Positions 55,855 to 64,000 of a stretch of 64,000 bases of DNA are shown here, one piece after another. Position numbers and translations under genes: made by a program. Under the pieces are notes generated by a model. It did no database searches. It saw only the letters and a list, made by a program, of their open reading frames with translations, and was not told the origin of the DNA. This stretch comes from Pseudoalteromonas luteoviolacea (GTDB lineage: Bacteria > Pseudomonadota > Gammaproteobacteria > Enterobacterales > Alteromonadaceae). The DNA is taken from positions 372,001 to 436,000 of the forward strand of contig NZ_MAUJ01000004.1 in the NCBI RefSeq assembly GCF_001696455.1, read 5' to 3'. The first letter of the stretch is position 1, and each line of letters begins with the position of its first letter.

Positions 55855-56841
55855 TGATTTATTAGAGCGCCGTGCTCCGTCACAGATGTTCCCCTGTGCG
55901 CAAATGCCAGCAAGCAACCTTGCTGGCATTTTTCGCTGATCAGCAGGCTGCGTAATGTGCAAGTTGTTCAAGGCAAATTCCTTGAACGCCGTCACTCTTG
56001 AAGGCGGGTGCTTATCTTGTAAATAAACAAGATACAGTGGAGAGGGCCTTGGCTGCCAATGATCAAACACGGGCAGCAGCTTACCTTCTTTGATTTCAGT
56101 CGTGCAGTAAATTTCTGGTATACGAACAATGCCATTCCCTCGTATGGCTGAATAGAGCATTACTCTGCCATTTTTACACGTCAGGTCGCCTTTGATGTTG
56201 ACCTCTTGTGTCTCGAGCGCTTGTGTATTTGTAAACGTCCATGTTTTCATGCTACCTGTGATGCACTTGTGCGTTATGAGGTTTTTAGGGTGTTCGGGTT
56301 TTCCGTATAGCTCAATATATTCAGGGCTGGCATATGTTCCAATAGTGAGGTCCATCAACTTTCTGGCTATCAAGGCGGAGTCGGTGAGTTCCCCCATCCG
56401 AAATACAAAATCGAATTCACCAGCAATGAGATCGACTCTTCGGCTACTAAAATCAAGGTTAACGGTGACTTCGGGGTGTTGCTGCATAAAGTCCGCGACC
56501 AGTGGGCCAACTATATTCTCACCAATAAAACCGCCAACACAGTTAATTTTAATTTCACCAGAAAGGCGACTCGTCGCCTCAATGGTATTGTCTATCGCTT
56601 TGTCTATACCGACAAATGCGCGTTTACACTGCGCATAAAATACCTGACCGGAGGGGGTTAAATGCTGTGTTCGGGTTGTTCTAACGAGCAGGCTTACGCC
56701 TAAATTAGCCTCAAGTTGAGAAAGTTGTTTAGAAACCTGCGAGCGTGAACATTGCAGCTTTTCAGCAGCGTTTGTAAAGCTGCCTTCTTCTACCAATACC
56801 AAAAAGCTATTTATATCCGCGTAATTTACTTCTTTTCTCAT
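55768..56841 (-). CDS. LysR-family transcriptional regulator, with unusual C-terminal extension
   Basis: The N-terminal winged helix-turn-helix (INSFLVLVEEGSFTNAAEKL, then CSRSQVSKQLSQLEANLG) is typical. The effector-binding domain runs to about residue 300 (CVGGFIGENIVGP, FVFRMGELTDSALIARKL). It is of the CrgA/AaeR-like subgroup by general appearance. Most relatives end near FKEFALNNLH. Here the frame continues about 55 further residues through the terminator of the convergent receptor gene and overlaps its last 87 bases. The original stop may have been lost, or the tail may be real. The ATG at 56841 is chosen over a TTG 12 bases upstream. It is divergent from the SDR gene at 57056, its likely target. 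Confidence 0.85.
   Translation of the reverse strand: MRKEVNYADINSFLVLVEEGSFTNAAEKLQCSRSQVSKQLSQLEANLGVSLLVRTTRTQHLTPSGQVFYAQCKRAFVGIDKAIDNTIEATSRLSGEIKINCVGGFIGENIVGPLVADFMQQHPEVTVNLDFSSRRVDLIAGEFDFVFRMGELTDSALIARKLMDLTIGTYASPEYIELYGKPEHPKNLITHKCITGSMKTWTFTNTQALETQEVNIKGDLTCKNGRVMLYSAIRGNGIVRIPEIYCTTEIKEGKLLPVFDHWQPRPSPLYLVYLQDKHPPSRVTAFKEFALNNLHITQPADQRKMPARLLAGICAQGNICDGARRSNKSLKGVTQSQTKATTSDWISATTGASARMA
55902..55933 (+). terminator. Strong terminator after the TonB receptor gene, inside the convergent LysR frame
   Basis: AAATGCCAGCAAG pairs perfectly with CTTGCTGGCATTT (13 bp) around a CAAC loop and is followed by Ts. A-residues on the other side make it usable on both strands. On the minus strand it lies within the open reading frame of the LysR gene. 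Confidence 0.85.
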
Positions 56842-57055
56842 ACCATTGACCAACTGTGAGCATGTTTAAATCATAACTATTAGTCATTATTTGTAAACAG
56901 TGATGTGAATTTGATCATATATATCATCAATAACGGCTGCCTTAAAATACTCTCCTAAGTTTGAGGGACGATATTTATTTGAGTAGACAAGCTCTGGTTT
57001 ATCCGTCGTCAAGCAAACTTCTTTATAACAAACAGGCATAGTCAAAGAGGTCAGT

Positions 57056-57775
57056 ATGAAAAAGTTAGTGGTTATTACAGGTGCAAGTTCGGGCATTGGT
57101 GAGGCGATAGCTAGGCGTTTTAGCGAAGCTGGTTACCCGTTACTGTTAGTTGCCAGACGCGTTGATAGATTAACGGCGCTAAATTTACCAAACTGCCTTT
57201 GTGCACAGGTTGATGTAACAGACCGCACCGCATTTGAGCAGGCCTTAAAACTCGCTGAAGAAACGTATGGCCCAGTTGAGTGTCTCATTAATAATGCGGG
57301 TGTGATGTTGCTTGGCCAAATAGACAATCAAGACAGCAGTGAGTGGCACAAAATGTTTGACGTCAATGTGTTAGCTCTTATGAACACCATGCAAGCCGTG
57401 CTTGCACCGATGAAAGCGCGACGCAGCGGTACCATTATCAATATCAGTTCAATTGCGGGTAAGAAAACGTTTCCAAACCATGCCGCATATTGCGGTACTA
57501 AGTTTGCGGTTTCTGCTATCAGCGAAAACGTGCGAGAAGAGGTTGCGGACTTTGGCGTGCGGGTGAGTAATGTTTGTCCAGGTGCTGTCGAAACTGAGTT
57601 ACTCAGTCATACAACGTCCGACGAAATTAAAGATGGCTATGAGGAGTGGAAGCAAACGATGGGCGGCGCTTTGCTTGCCGATGATATTGCGCGCACCGCG
57701 CTGTTTATTCAAGCGCAACCTCAGCAAGTGTGTATCCGAGAAATCCAAGTCGCAGCGACCCGTCAGCAGCCTTAA
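57056..57775 (+). CDS. Short-chain dehydrogenase/reductase
   Basis: This is a classical SDR of 239 residues that oxidises or reduces a small carbonyl/alcohol substrate with NAD(P). It has the cofactor motif TGASSGIG, NNAG, the Ser in NISSIAG and the active-site pair Tyr145/Lys149 (AAYCGTK). The PGAVETEL segment is typical of YdfG-like SDRs. An Arg pair (ARRVDR) after the second strand suggests preference for NADP. It is divergent from the LysR gene, with a 214-base shared control region. Confidence 0.9.
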   Translation: MKKLVVITGASSGIGEAIARRFSEAGYPLLLVARRVDRLTALNLPNCLCAQVDVTDRTAFEQALKLAEETYGPVECLINNAGVMLLGQIDNQDSSEWHKMFDVNVLALMNTMQAVLAPMKARRSGTIINISSIAGKKTFPNHAAYCGTKFAVSAISENVREEVADFGVRVSNVCPGAVETELLSHTTSDEIKDGYEEWKQTMGGALLADDIARTALFIQAQPQQVCIREIQVAATRQQP

Positions 57776-58018
57776 TTTTTTAGTGTTTGGGTCCGTTAAT
57801 ACTGCGCTTTTTGTGTGTGGTATGCGGACCAAACCGTTTGCTCATAAACTCGCGTGTACAGGTGTTGAATAGCATCCCTTTAGCTGGCTCAGCGTAACTA
57901 AAATCATACCAAGATGATGTAACTCAGTTCACAAATTAAACAAGCACTTGGGTGTGTTGTGTCTATACTTACTGGTATCGAATCATAGACGAAATAAGAG
58001 TTCAGCAAGGATGTATAA

Positions 58019-59047
58019 ATGAGTACAAGATATGTGTTGCTGATCACTGGGCTTCTACTTTGTATTTGCCTTAGCCTCGTACTTCAGTTCTTTACGGCAG
58101 AGCAAAAATATCGTTGGAAGCAAAATACAGAGCGCAGCGTCATCAAAATGCGGTTTTTGGAGCGTGACGTCGATGCGCCGATCCAGCCATTACCTAAGGT
58201 GATGGAATATGATTTAGCTTGGGCAAAACTCGGTAAGGCGCTATTCAAAAGTCCACTGCTTTCGGCCGATAACTCCACATCTTGCGCCTCGTGTCACGAC
58301 TTGTATAACGGGGGGGATGATGGGTTTCCTGTTTCAGTGGGGATCAAGCAGCAATTGGGTGACCGCAATTCCCCAACGGTGATAAATGCGGTTTTCAACT
58401 TTCGTCAATTTTGGGATGGCCGCAGTTCTGACTTAATAGAACAAGCACCTCAACCTATCCATAATCCACTTGAAATGGGCACTAACTGGGCGCAAGTGAT
58501 TGAAAAGCTAAGTGCTCAGCCCGGTTTTGTCAGTAGTTTTAATGCCCTCTCTGAAGAGGGGATCACAGAACAAAACATCATCAAAGCCATTGTGGCTTTT
58601 GAAGAGTCTTTGGTTTCCGAAAATACCCCTATTGATGCGTTTTTACTCGGTGATACCAATGCACTGAGCCCCCAACAAAAAAGAGGGTATGACAAGTTTG
58701 TAAATTATGGCTGTGTCACTTGCCATCAGGGGCGCAATATTGGCGGTAATCTCTATCAAAAAATAGGTCGGTTAGACAGAGTACCGACGAGTTTGCAGGA
58801 CGATTTTGGCCGATATGAATTGACTAAAAATGAACAAGATAAATATGTATTTAAAGTACCAAGTTTGAGAAATGTCGCCGACACCTCACCTTACTTTCAC
58901 AATGGGTCAGTTGATGAGTTAGCTGATGCAATTCGCATTATGGCAAGAGGGCAACTGGGCCTAGAGCTCAGTGATGAGGATGTCGCAGATATTGAGGCGC
59001 TTTTACATGCTTTTTCTGGTGAATTACCGAGGTCTTTGACAGAGTGA
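58019..59047 (+). CDS. Di-haem cytochrome c peroxidase
   Basis: This is a periplasmic enzyme of the CcpA/MauG family, 342 residues, which reduces hydrogen peroxide with electrons from small cytochromes. An uncleaved or cleaved N-terminal hydrophobic segment covers residues 5-23. Two haem-attachment motifs are present: C89-ASC-H93 and C232-VTC-H236. GDRNSPTVINAVFNFRQFWDGR and FKVPSLRNVADTSPYFHNG are strong family blocks. It overlaps the following kinase gene by four bases, so the two are translationally coupled. Confidence 0.92.
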   Translation: MSTRYVLLITGLLLCICLSLVLQFFTAEQKYRWKQNTERSVIKMRFLERDVDAPIQPLPKVMEYDLAWAKLGKALFKSPLLSADNSTSCASCHDLYNGGDDGFPVSVGIKQQLGDRNSPTVINAVFNFRQFWDGRSSDLIEQAPQPIHNPLEMGTNWAQVIEKLSAQPGFVSSFNALSEEGITEQNIIKAIVAFEESLVSENTPIDAFLLGDTNALSPQQKRGYDKFVNYGCVTCHQGRNIGGNLYQKIGRLDRVPTSLQDDFGRYELTKNEQDKYVFKVPSLRNVADTSPYFHNGSVDELADAIRIMARGQLGLELSDEDVADIEALLHAFSGELPRSLTE

Positions 59048-61395
59048 AATATCTAATCGAAGCAATATTGCTAGGGTTGATATGGTTTTTTGGCTTTGCC
59101 GCCATTGATGCCTACCACCTTCTTAACCGACACCAACATGAGCTGGAATTAAAAAGCCGCCTCAACTTGGTGGCAACGGAGCTATCACTTGAAACGCTGT
59201 CTGCGATGGATAGCAATATTTACCATTTTGACCGGCATGCGCAAAAGCAATTGGAATTTGAACGTTACCTCCAAGAGTTAGATTTAAATGACTTATTGAA
59301 CCAAGATGTGGCCACAGAGTTAGATAAATTTCAGGTGACTATCGACACTTACATGCAATTGGCGTCAATGCTAAAAACATCCTACCGATACATCGCGAAA
59401 CAAGAATTAGAAAGAGGAGAATATGCGCCGCAATCGCAGAACATTATCAGTGAAGTGGTATCGCTAGTTTCAAATCTGATGGTGACTAACTCCATCCCTG
59501 TCATTGAACGTGTAAGAGCAAAGCTTGAAGCAACTTTGCCAGCGCTTGAGCAACTTGAAGAAGCTGAGCCTAGATTCAGGATAATGCGACTGCATGTCGA
59601 GTTTGTACTAGAAAACGCGTTGCAGGCTTCGAACTTATTAGTGCCCATTCAACAAAGTGAGATTTCTCGTGTCATTTTAAAAGATAACCAATTACTGGCT
59701 GAAAATATCAAGGGCACGTACTGGTCGATGATGCGCTCTATTATGCTGCTATTGGCAGTGGTCTTTTTGTTGGTGATCACCGCTTTGGCTCGCTTGATGA
59801 TGGATTTGAAAAAGGCGAATCAATTGGCTAACCAAGCCGCCGAAACCAAGTCGCTATTTGTATCGAACATGTCTCATGAAATTCGCACGCCAATGAATGG
59901 GATCTTGGGACTGACAGACATTTTGCTTAATACTGAGCTTACCGCGATACAGCGAAACTACCTTGAAAAGGTGCGCTTTTCGGCCAATGCCCTGACAACA
60001 ATCATCAATGATATTTTAGACTTTTCTAAGATAGAATCTAAAAAGCTGCATATCGAGCACGTGTCTTTTCAATTTGAAGACTTGCTCGATAACTTACGCT
60101 CCTTGATAACGCCGATAGCAAATACGAAGGGGATCAAATTGATATTTGATTTGGACCCAGAATTGAACGACCAATATGTGGGCGACCCTGTTCGCATTAA
60201 TCAGATTATGCTCAATTTTGCTTCTAATGCGGTCAAATTCACTGAGCAGGGAACCGTCACGCTTAGCGTTCGCAAAAAACACAAAGCGCAAGATAAAGAG
60301 TGGGTAGAGATCTCAATCATAGACACCGGCATCGGCATTGCAGAAGATAAAGTGGCATTGTTATTTGAACGATTTACACAAGCAGAGTCATCCACGACAC
60401 GAAAATACGGTGGCACGGGCTTGGGGCTCACGATTTGTAAGTTATTAACGGAGCTGATGCACGGTGAAATTCATGTGGAAAGTACAGTAGGGCAAGGCTC
60501 TAAATTTACAGTAACGTTGCCGTTGGACACCGTATGTAACGAAGAGCCTGAAATCGTAGTTAACATGCAAGGCTCAATGTTAATCGTAGAAGATGACCCA
60601 ATTTATTTGGAAGTGAGCACTAACATCGCACGTTCGTTGGGCTTAGAAGTGACAGGTGCCACACGAGGGTGTGAAGCACAGCTGCGCTTGTCTGAATCTC
60701 AATTTGATATCCTACTGCTTGATTGGGTCCTACCTGATTATGAAGCCAATGAATTGCTTAAAAAGCTCGAGAGCCTCGACGTACTGCCACAAAGGGTCGT
60801 GATATATACGGCGCACACGGAAGAGTTTATTAAAACAGATTTGAATTACCCTATTTTATATAAACCGCTGCTTAAGCGTGATTTAATTGATGTGCTAACG
60901 CGCCCCCATGATTGTACGCCCGGTACGGCAAGTCGCTCTGGTGGTGCAACTGGCCGTGATGAAACGGCAAAGCCATCCGGTGATGTATCATCCAATGTAT
61001 TACAAGGCTCTCAGTTGAAGGTTTTACTGGTTGAAGACAATGAGATAAATCGCATTGTGGCGTTAAAACTACTTGGGCGTATTGATGGACTGGAAGTCGA
61101 TGTGGCAGTAAACGGGCAAGAAGCGGTGGAAGTCATTAATGCCTGCGACGGCGCATTTGATATGGTGTTTATGGATATTCAAATGCCTGTAATGGATGGT
61201 GTAGAAGCCACGAAAGTAATTCGGCAAAGCTATGATGCAGACACGCTGACCATTATTGCACTAACGGCGAACGTGATGCAGTCAGAAATTGATAAATATT
61301 TTGCAATTGGCATGAATGGTCATTTAGGCAAGCCGTTTAAAATGAGTGAGCTAGAAGATGTGTTTAAGCAGCATGCAGACTTGGCCGATCAATAA
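59044..61395 (+). CDS. Hybrid sensor histidine kinase with two receiver domains
   Basis: This is an inner-membrane kinase of 783 residues starting at GTG 59044. One helix lies at about 3-24, then a helical periplasmic region, and a second helix near 225-250 that leads straight into the kinase without an obvious HAMP domain. HisKA carries His278 (SNMSHEIRTPMNG). The ATPase has the N box (LNFASNAVKF), DTGIGIAEDK and GGTGLGLTI. Receiver 1 has Asp560 (LLLDWVLPD) and receiver 2 has Asp711 (MVFMDIQMPVMDG). No HPt domain is present, so the relay needs a separate one. Coupling to the peroxidase gene suggests an oxidative or redox signal. Confidence 0.93.
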   Translation: MKYLIEAILLGLIWFFGFAAIDAYHLLNRHQHELELKSRLNLVATELSLETLSAMDSNIYHFDRHAQKQLEFERYLQELDLNDLLNQDVATELDKFQVTIDTYMQLASMLKTSYRYIAKQELERGEYAPQSQNIISEVVSLVSNLMVTNSIPVIERVRAKLEATLPALEQLEEAEPRFRIMRLHVEFVLENALQASNLLVPIQQSEISRVILKDNQLLAENIKGTYWSMMRSIMLLLAVVFLLVITALARLMMDLKKANQLANQAAETKSLFVSNMSHEIRTPMNGILGLTDILLNTELTAIQRNYLEKVRFSANALTTIINDILDFSKIESKKLHIEHVSFQFEDLLDNLRSLITPIANTKGIKLIFDLDPELNDQYVGDPVRINQIMLNFASNAVKFTEQGTVTLSVRKKHKAQDKEWVEISIIDTGIGIAEDKVALLFERFTQAESSTTRKYGGTGLGLTICKLLTELMHGEIHVESTVGQGSKFTVTLPLDTVCNEEPEIVVNMQGSMLIVEDDPIYLEVSTNIARSLGLEVTGATRGCEAQLRLSESQFDILLLDWVLPDYEANELLKKLESLDVLPQRVVIYTAHTEEFIKTDLNYPILYKPLLKRDLIDVLTRPHDCTPGTASRSGGATGRDETAKPSGDVSSNVLQGSQLKVLLVEDNEINRIVALKLLGRIDGLEVDVAVNGQEAVEVINACDGAFDMVFMDIQMPVMDGVEATKVIRQSYDADTLTIIALTANVMQSEIDKYFAIGMNGHLGKPFKMSELEDVFKQHADLADQ

Positions 61396-61410
61396 TTGAG
61401 CGCTGAAAAT

Positions 61411-61466
61411 AAAAAAGTAACCACACCAAATACGAAGTCGTCGTTCGCAAGGGCAGTGTGGCCACT
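61411..61466 (-). terminator. Terminator of the minus-strand SDR/DJ-1 genes
   Basis: On the minus strand, AGTGGCCACAC pairs with GTGTGGTTACT (two G-T wobbles) around a 28-base loop and is followed by six Ts. It lies 22 bases beyond the SDR stop. Confidence 0.6.
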
Positions 61467-61487
61467 TTAAAGTACTGTTTATTGTGA

Positions 61488-62363
61488 TTAGCGTGTTTTA
61501 AGGGCCAGCATATCCTGCATGCCATATAAGTCGTATATATGTTGCATGGCATTTTCAGTGGCGTGATTGACTGACTCGATAATCGGGTTCAGCCCTGTGC
61601 CATCGACCGTTGTTCTAAATAGGCGCTCAGCAGGGGCCGTTTGCAATAGCTTAAGCACCGCATCAGCTACCATTTGTGGGTTTGGTGCGTCGTCGGCATC
61701 GTGCCCTTGCTCTGTACCTGCCCACATTTTCTCAGGTGCGTCAGCAAATTCTCCATAACTTTGGCTCACAGCAGCATCGCTCGATCTTAATAAGTTTGCG
61801 CCAAAATCAGTTCCAAACCCGCCCGGTTGGACGATTAAAGACTGAATGCCAAATTGCGAAAGTTCGACGCGATAGTTTTCAGCTAAGCCCTCCACCGCGT
61901 GTTTGGTGGCGTTGTAAGCACCAAGAAATGGTAAAACAAACTGGCCTAAAATACTCGATACTTGAATCAGGGTACCGCTGCCTTGCTGTTTCATGTTGGG
62001 TAAAACAGCGCGGGTCATTCTTTGCACCCCAAATACATTAATATCAAACACGCGTTTAAAGTCCTCAATATCAAAACTTTCTTGCCAGCCTAAGGTACCC
62101 ACACCGGCATTGTTTATGAGTACGTCAATTTTGCCTGTATGTGTCAGAGCCAATTTGACACCCTGCGCAACACTTTGGTCATTAGTGACATCAATATCGA
62201 CGATTTTAATGCCTTTGGCTTTAAGTTCATTGGCGATTGAGGCATTACGACCCAGCGGGTCGCGCATGGTGCCAATCACGTGGTAGCCTGCATCAATTAA
62301 TGTATTTGCGATTAAATAGCCAAAGCCACTGTTTGCGCCGGTTACTAAAACTGTTTGTGTCAT
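61488..62363 (-). CDS. Short-chain dehydrogenase/reductase
   Basis: This is a 291-residue SDR. It has TGANSGFG for cofactor binding, NNAGVG, the Ser in VSSILGQ and the YNATK active-site pair. The longer C-terminal half (SLIVQPGGFGTDFG onward) is seen in the retinol-dehydrogenase-like branch. The ATG at 62363 has GGAG upstream; a TTG 12 bases earlier is part of that site. It is 45 bases downstream of the DJ-1-family gene and should be co-transcribed with it. Confidence 0.9.
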   Translation of the reverse strand: MTQTVLVTGANSGFGYLIANTLIDAGYHVIGTMRDPLGRNASIANELKAKGIKIVDIDVTNDQSVAQGVKLALTHTGKIDVLINNAGVGTLGWQESFDIEDFKRVFDINVFGVQRMTRAVLPNMKQQGSGTLIQVSSILGQFVLPFLGAYNATKHAVEGLAENYRVELSQFGIQSLIVQPGGFGTDFGANLLRSSDAAVSQSYGEFADAPEKMWAGTEQGHDADDAPNPQMVADAVLKLLQTAPAERLFRTTVDGTGLNPIIESVNHATENAMQHIYDLYGMQDMLALKTR

Positions 62364-62408
62364 GGTGTTCTCCAAAAATTGTGTGATAAATGTGTGAGTA
62401 GGTGTGGT

Positions 62409-63251
62409 TTAGTTCAGCTTTTCTAGTAGTGCTTTGGCGACGCCCACGGAAGACTTGTTGTTTTGGCCTGTGATGAGCTCTCGGTCAATCACGATATGAG
62501 GCTGCCAATCTTGTTCTCCTCTCGTGTATTTGCCACCGGCTTTAGTAAGCGCATCTTGTGGCCAATAAAAGAGTTCATCACCACCTAGGTAATACTTTGT
62601 TGCAACCGCTTCTTCTGAGTTGCTAAAAGTCGTCATTTTATAGCCGTCGTATACCCAACCCTTAGCGGCTGTGGCCTTGCCGTTTGATTTCATTTGCTGC
62701 TCGAACTGCTGTGCATTGGGTAAAGCAGAAAGTAGCGCCACAGGTCCATGACAAACGAGCCCTGTGGGTTTTTGCTTGGCATTGAAGTGACGTAAAAACT
62801 GACCAAGCTGCGCATTACTGACTAAGTCGCCAAGTGGCGCGTGCCCACCTGGGACAAATACAGCATCAAACTGCTCAATGCCGATTTGCTCGATGCGAGA
62901 AAAGCTCATAACGGGGCTATGTGTCTTGTCGTCAATCATTAGCTGATTAAAGAGTGCTTTGTGTGCAGCGTAGTTTTCTTGGCTTACATCTAAAAAATGA
63001 TCCGGTGTATCAGATACTGGGTCCAACCTTGGTGCCATACCCTTAGGTGATGCAAAGGTCAGAGTATGCCCAGCTTCTAAAAACAATTTAACCGGTTCCA
63101 TCAGCTCATTCAGATAGACGCCTGTTTCGTAGTTTGAACCATTTTTTAAAGTCATTTGTGCGGTGTCCGACATCACAACCAGAATTTCATCGGCCAAAGT
63201 GAGCGGGCTCATTGTGAGTGCGGCCAGTGCAAATAGCGGTTTAAGTTTCAT
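62409..63251 (-). CDS. Exported DJ-1/PfpI-family protein (Hsp31-like)
   Basis: The protein has 280 residues. The ATG at 63251 has AGGA upstream and gives a signal peptide ending LTLADE, so the protein is probably periplasmic. The class I glutamine-amidotransferase-like fold is seen in FDAVFVPGGHAPLGDL. The nucleophile elbow GLVCHGPVALL supplies the reactive Cys. The acidic partner is likely the Glu in SNYETGVYLNELMEP, as in the Hsp31 branch. Relatives act as glyoxalases or chaperones; the exact role is open. It is divergent from the LysR gene at 63375. Confidence 0.88.
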   Translation of the reverse strand: MKLKPLFALAALTMSPLTLADEILVVMSDTAQMTLKNGSNYETGVYLNELMEPVKLFLEAGHTLTFASPKGMAPRLDPVSDTPDHFLDVSQENYAAHKALFNQLMIDDKTHSPVMSFSRIEQIGIEQFDAVFVPGGHAPLGDLVSNAQLGQFLRHFNAKQKPTGLVCHGPVALLSALPNAQQFEQQMKSNGKATAAKGWVYDGYKMTTFSNSEEAVATKYYLGGDELFYWPQDALTKAGGKYTRGEQDWQPHIVIDRELITGQNNKSSVGVAKALLEKLN

Positions 63252-63325
63252 AACGGTTATTCCTAATAGTCTGTATGTCTTTTCGAGATGCATTCAGAAT
63301 ATGCGGTAGAGCTTCATTAATGAAA

Positions 63326-63363
63326 TTAATAGCTGTAATATTGCTATTAGAAAAATTAATAGC
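63326..63363. promoter_or_regulatory. Candidate LysR operator
   Basis: TAATAGC (63327-63333) and GCTATTA (63343-63349) form an inverted repeat with a nine-base spacer. A third copy, TAATAGC, lies at 63357-63363 in direct orientation. The layout (a dyad plus an extra half-site between divergent genes) matches the usual recognition and activation sites of LysR regulators. Confidence 0.55.
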
Positions 63364-63374
63364 TGGTGGGTGTT

Positions 63375-64000
63375 ATGGGCAATATTTCAGATATTGAATT
63401 GAATCAATTAAGATTGCTGCAGATTATCTTTGAAACGAAAAACTTAACTCGTGCAGGAGAAAGAGCGGGTTTGACGCAGTCTGCGGTGAGTCATGTGTTG
63501 AAAAAGCTGCGTCACAGTTTTAATGACTCATTGGTTATTCGCCAAGGCAATCAGCTGGTATTAACGCCGAGGGCAGAAGCCTTAAAGCCTCAATTGGGGC
63601 GCTGGTTAAATGACTTTGAGCGGCACATTTTACATCAAGAGCAGTTTGACCCGGGAACCTCTTCGCGCATTTTTTATATTGCCACCAGTGATCTTGTCGA
63701 GCAGATGCTTGCAGGGCCTTTGCTGACGTACCTTGGTCGTATTGCGCCTAATATTCGAGTCGTGTTTACTAAGCTGGATAAACGGGGATTTGCCAGTCAG
63801 ATTGAAAGTGGTGAGGTAGACTTTTCGATTAGTGTCATGGAGTCAAACCACCCAAGCCTTATGGTAACCACATTGTATCGAGATGATTTTGTTTCTATCG
63901 TGCGATGTGACCACCCACTGTTGCAAGGGCCAAATGTGCCAGAGGCTTTTTGCCAGTATCCCCATGTACTGGCTGGCACGGGTAAAGATATAAAAGGTAT
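63375..64000 (+). CDS. LysR-family transcriptional regulator, 3' end missing
   Basis: The first 208 residues are visible and the gene runs off the window. The winged helix-turn-helix is clear (NQLRLLQIIFETKNLTRAGE, then LTQSAVSHVLKKLRHSFND). The start of the effector domain (RIFYIATSDLVEQMLAGPLL) follows. It has the PhnS/NahR-like look of regulators that read aromatic or small-molecule signals, though that is not certain. It is divergent from the DJ-1/SDR pair, with an inverted-repeat operator between, so it probably controls them. Confidence 0.9.
   Translation, partial: MGNISDIELNQLRLLQIIFETKNLTRAGERAGLTQSAVSHVLKKLRHSFNDSLVIRQGNQLVLTPRAEALKPQLGRWLNDFERHILHQEQFDPGTSSRIFYIATSDLVEQMLAGPLLTYLGRIAPNIRVVFTKLDKRGFASQIESGEVDFSISVMESNHPSLMVTTLYRDDFVSIVRCDHPLLQGPNVPEAFCQYPHVLAGTGKDIKG

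Noticed and set aside
1..64000. CRISPR arrays, tRNA and rRNA genes
   Set aside because: No regularly spaced repeats, cloverleaf-like segments or rRNA-like stretches were seen on reading through.

Overview
The window looks like about 64 kb of a marine gammaproteobacterial chromosome, most likely Pseudoalteromonas or a close relative. This rests on the prlC/rsmJ neighbourhood, the secreted S8 protease with paired PPC domains, the TonB receptor and LysR/SDR repertoire, and the moderately low G+C. Genus is an inference; no rRNA or tRNA gene is present to settle it.

Region 1 (1-8.7 kb) is ordinary backbone: the 3' end of oligopeptidase A (prlC), a response regulator with an unrecognised C-terminal half, the 16S rRNA methyltransferase rsmJ, a methyl-accepting chemotaxis protein, a secreted subtilisin-like protease on the minus strand, and a YhiN/HI0933-type flavoprotein.

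Region 2 (about 8.8-52.3 kb) is an accessory island. It opens with a truncated gene fragment and a decayed IS3-family element. Next comes an export set: MFS transporter, HlyD/MacA-like adaptor, double-FtsX permease and ATPase. Then a hybrid NRPS-PKS cluster, nearly all on the plus strand: a CmlA-type di-iron beta-hydroxylase, an ATP-grasp-like protein, three NRPSs carrying seven adenylation domains, a KS-ACP-ACP-reductase protein without an AT, a KS-AT-ACP-C protein ending in a condensation domain, a type II thioesterase and a GNAT acetyltransferase. The island closes in a graveyard of IS3- and IS110-family transposase remnants.

The assembly line does not read simply in gene order. NRPS1 begins with A-T and no C domain, and NRPS3 begins with only the C-terminal half of a C domain. 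The second PKS protein ends in a complete C domain with no module after it. An order that uses every domain once is NRPS1 (A-T-C-A-T-C-A-T), NRPS2 (dock-C-A-T-C-A-T), PKS2 (KS-AT-ACP-C), NRPS3 (halfC-A-T-C-A-T), PKS1 (KS-ACP-ACP-R). This would give a seven-residue peptide with two malonate-derived insertions, released reductively as an aldehyde or alcohol. One residue is probably D-configured and one beta-hydroxylated. The order is inferred. I do not recognise the product.

Region 3 (52.9-64 kb) returns to backbone-like genes: a TonB-dependent receptor, a LysR regulator convergent with it, an SDR divergent from the LysR gene, a di-haem cytochrome c peroxidase overlapping a hybrid histidine kinase, a second SDR with a DJ-1/PfpI-family protein, and the start of another LysR gene that runs off the window.
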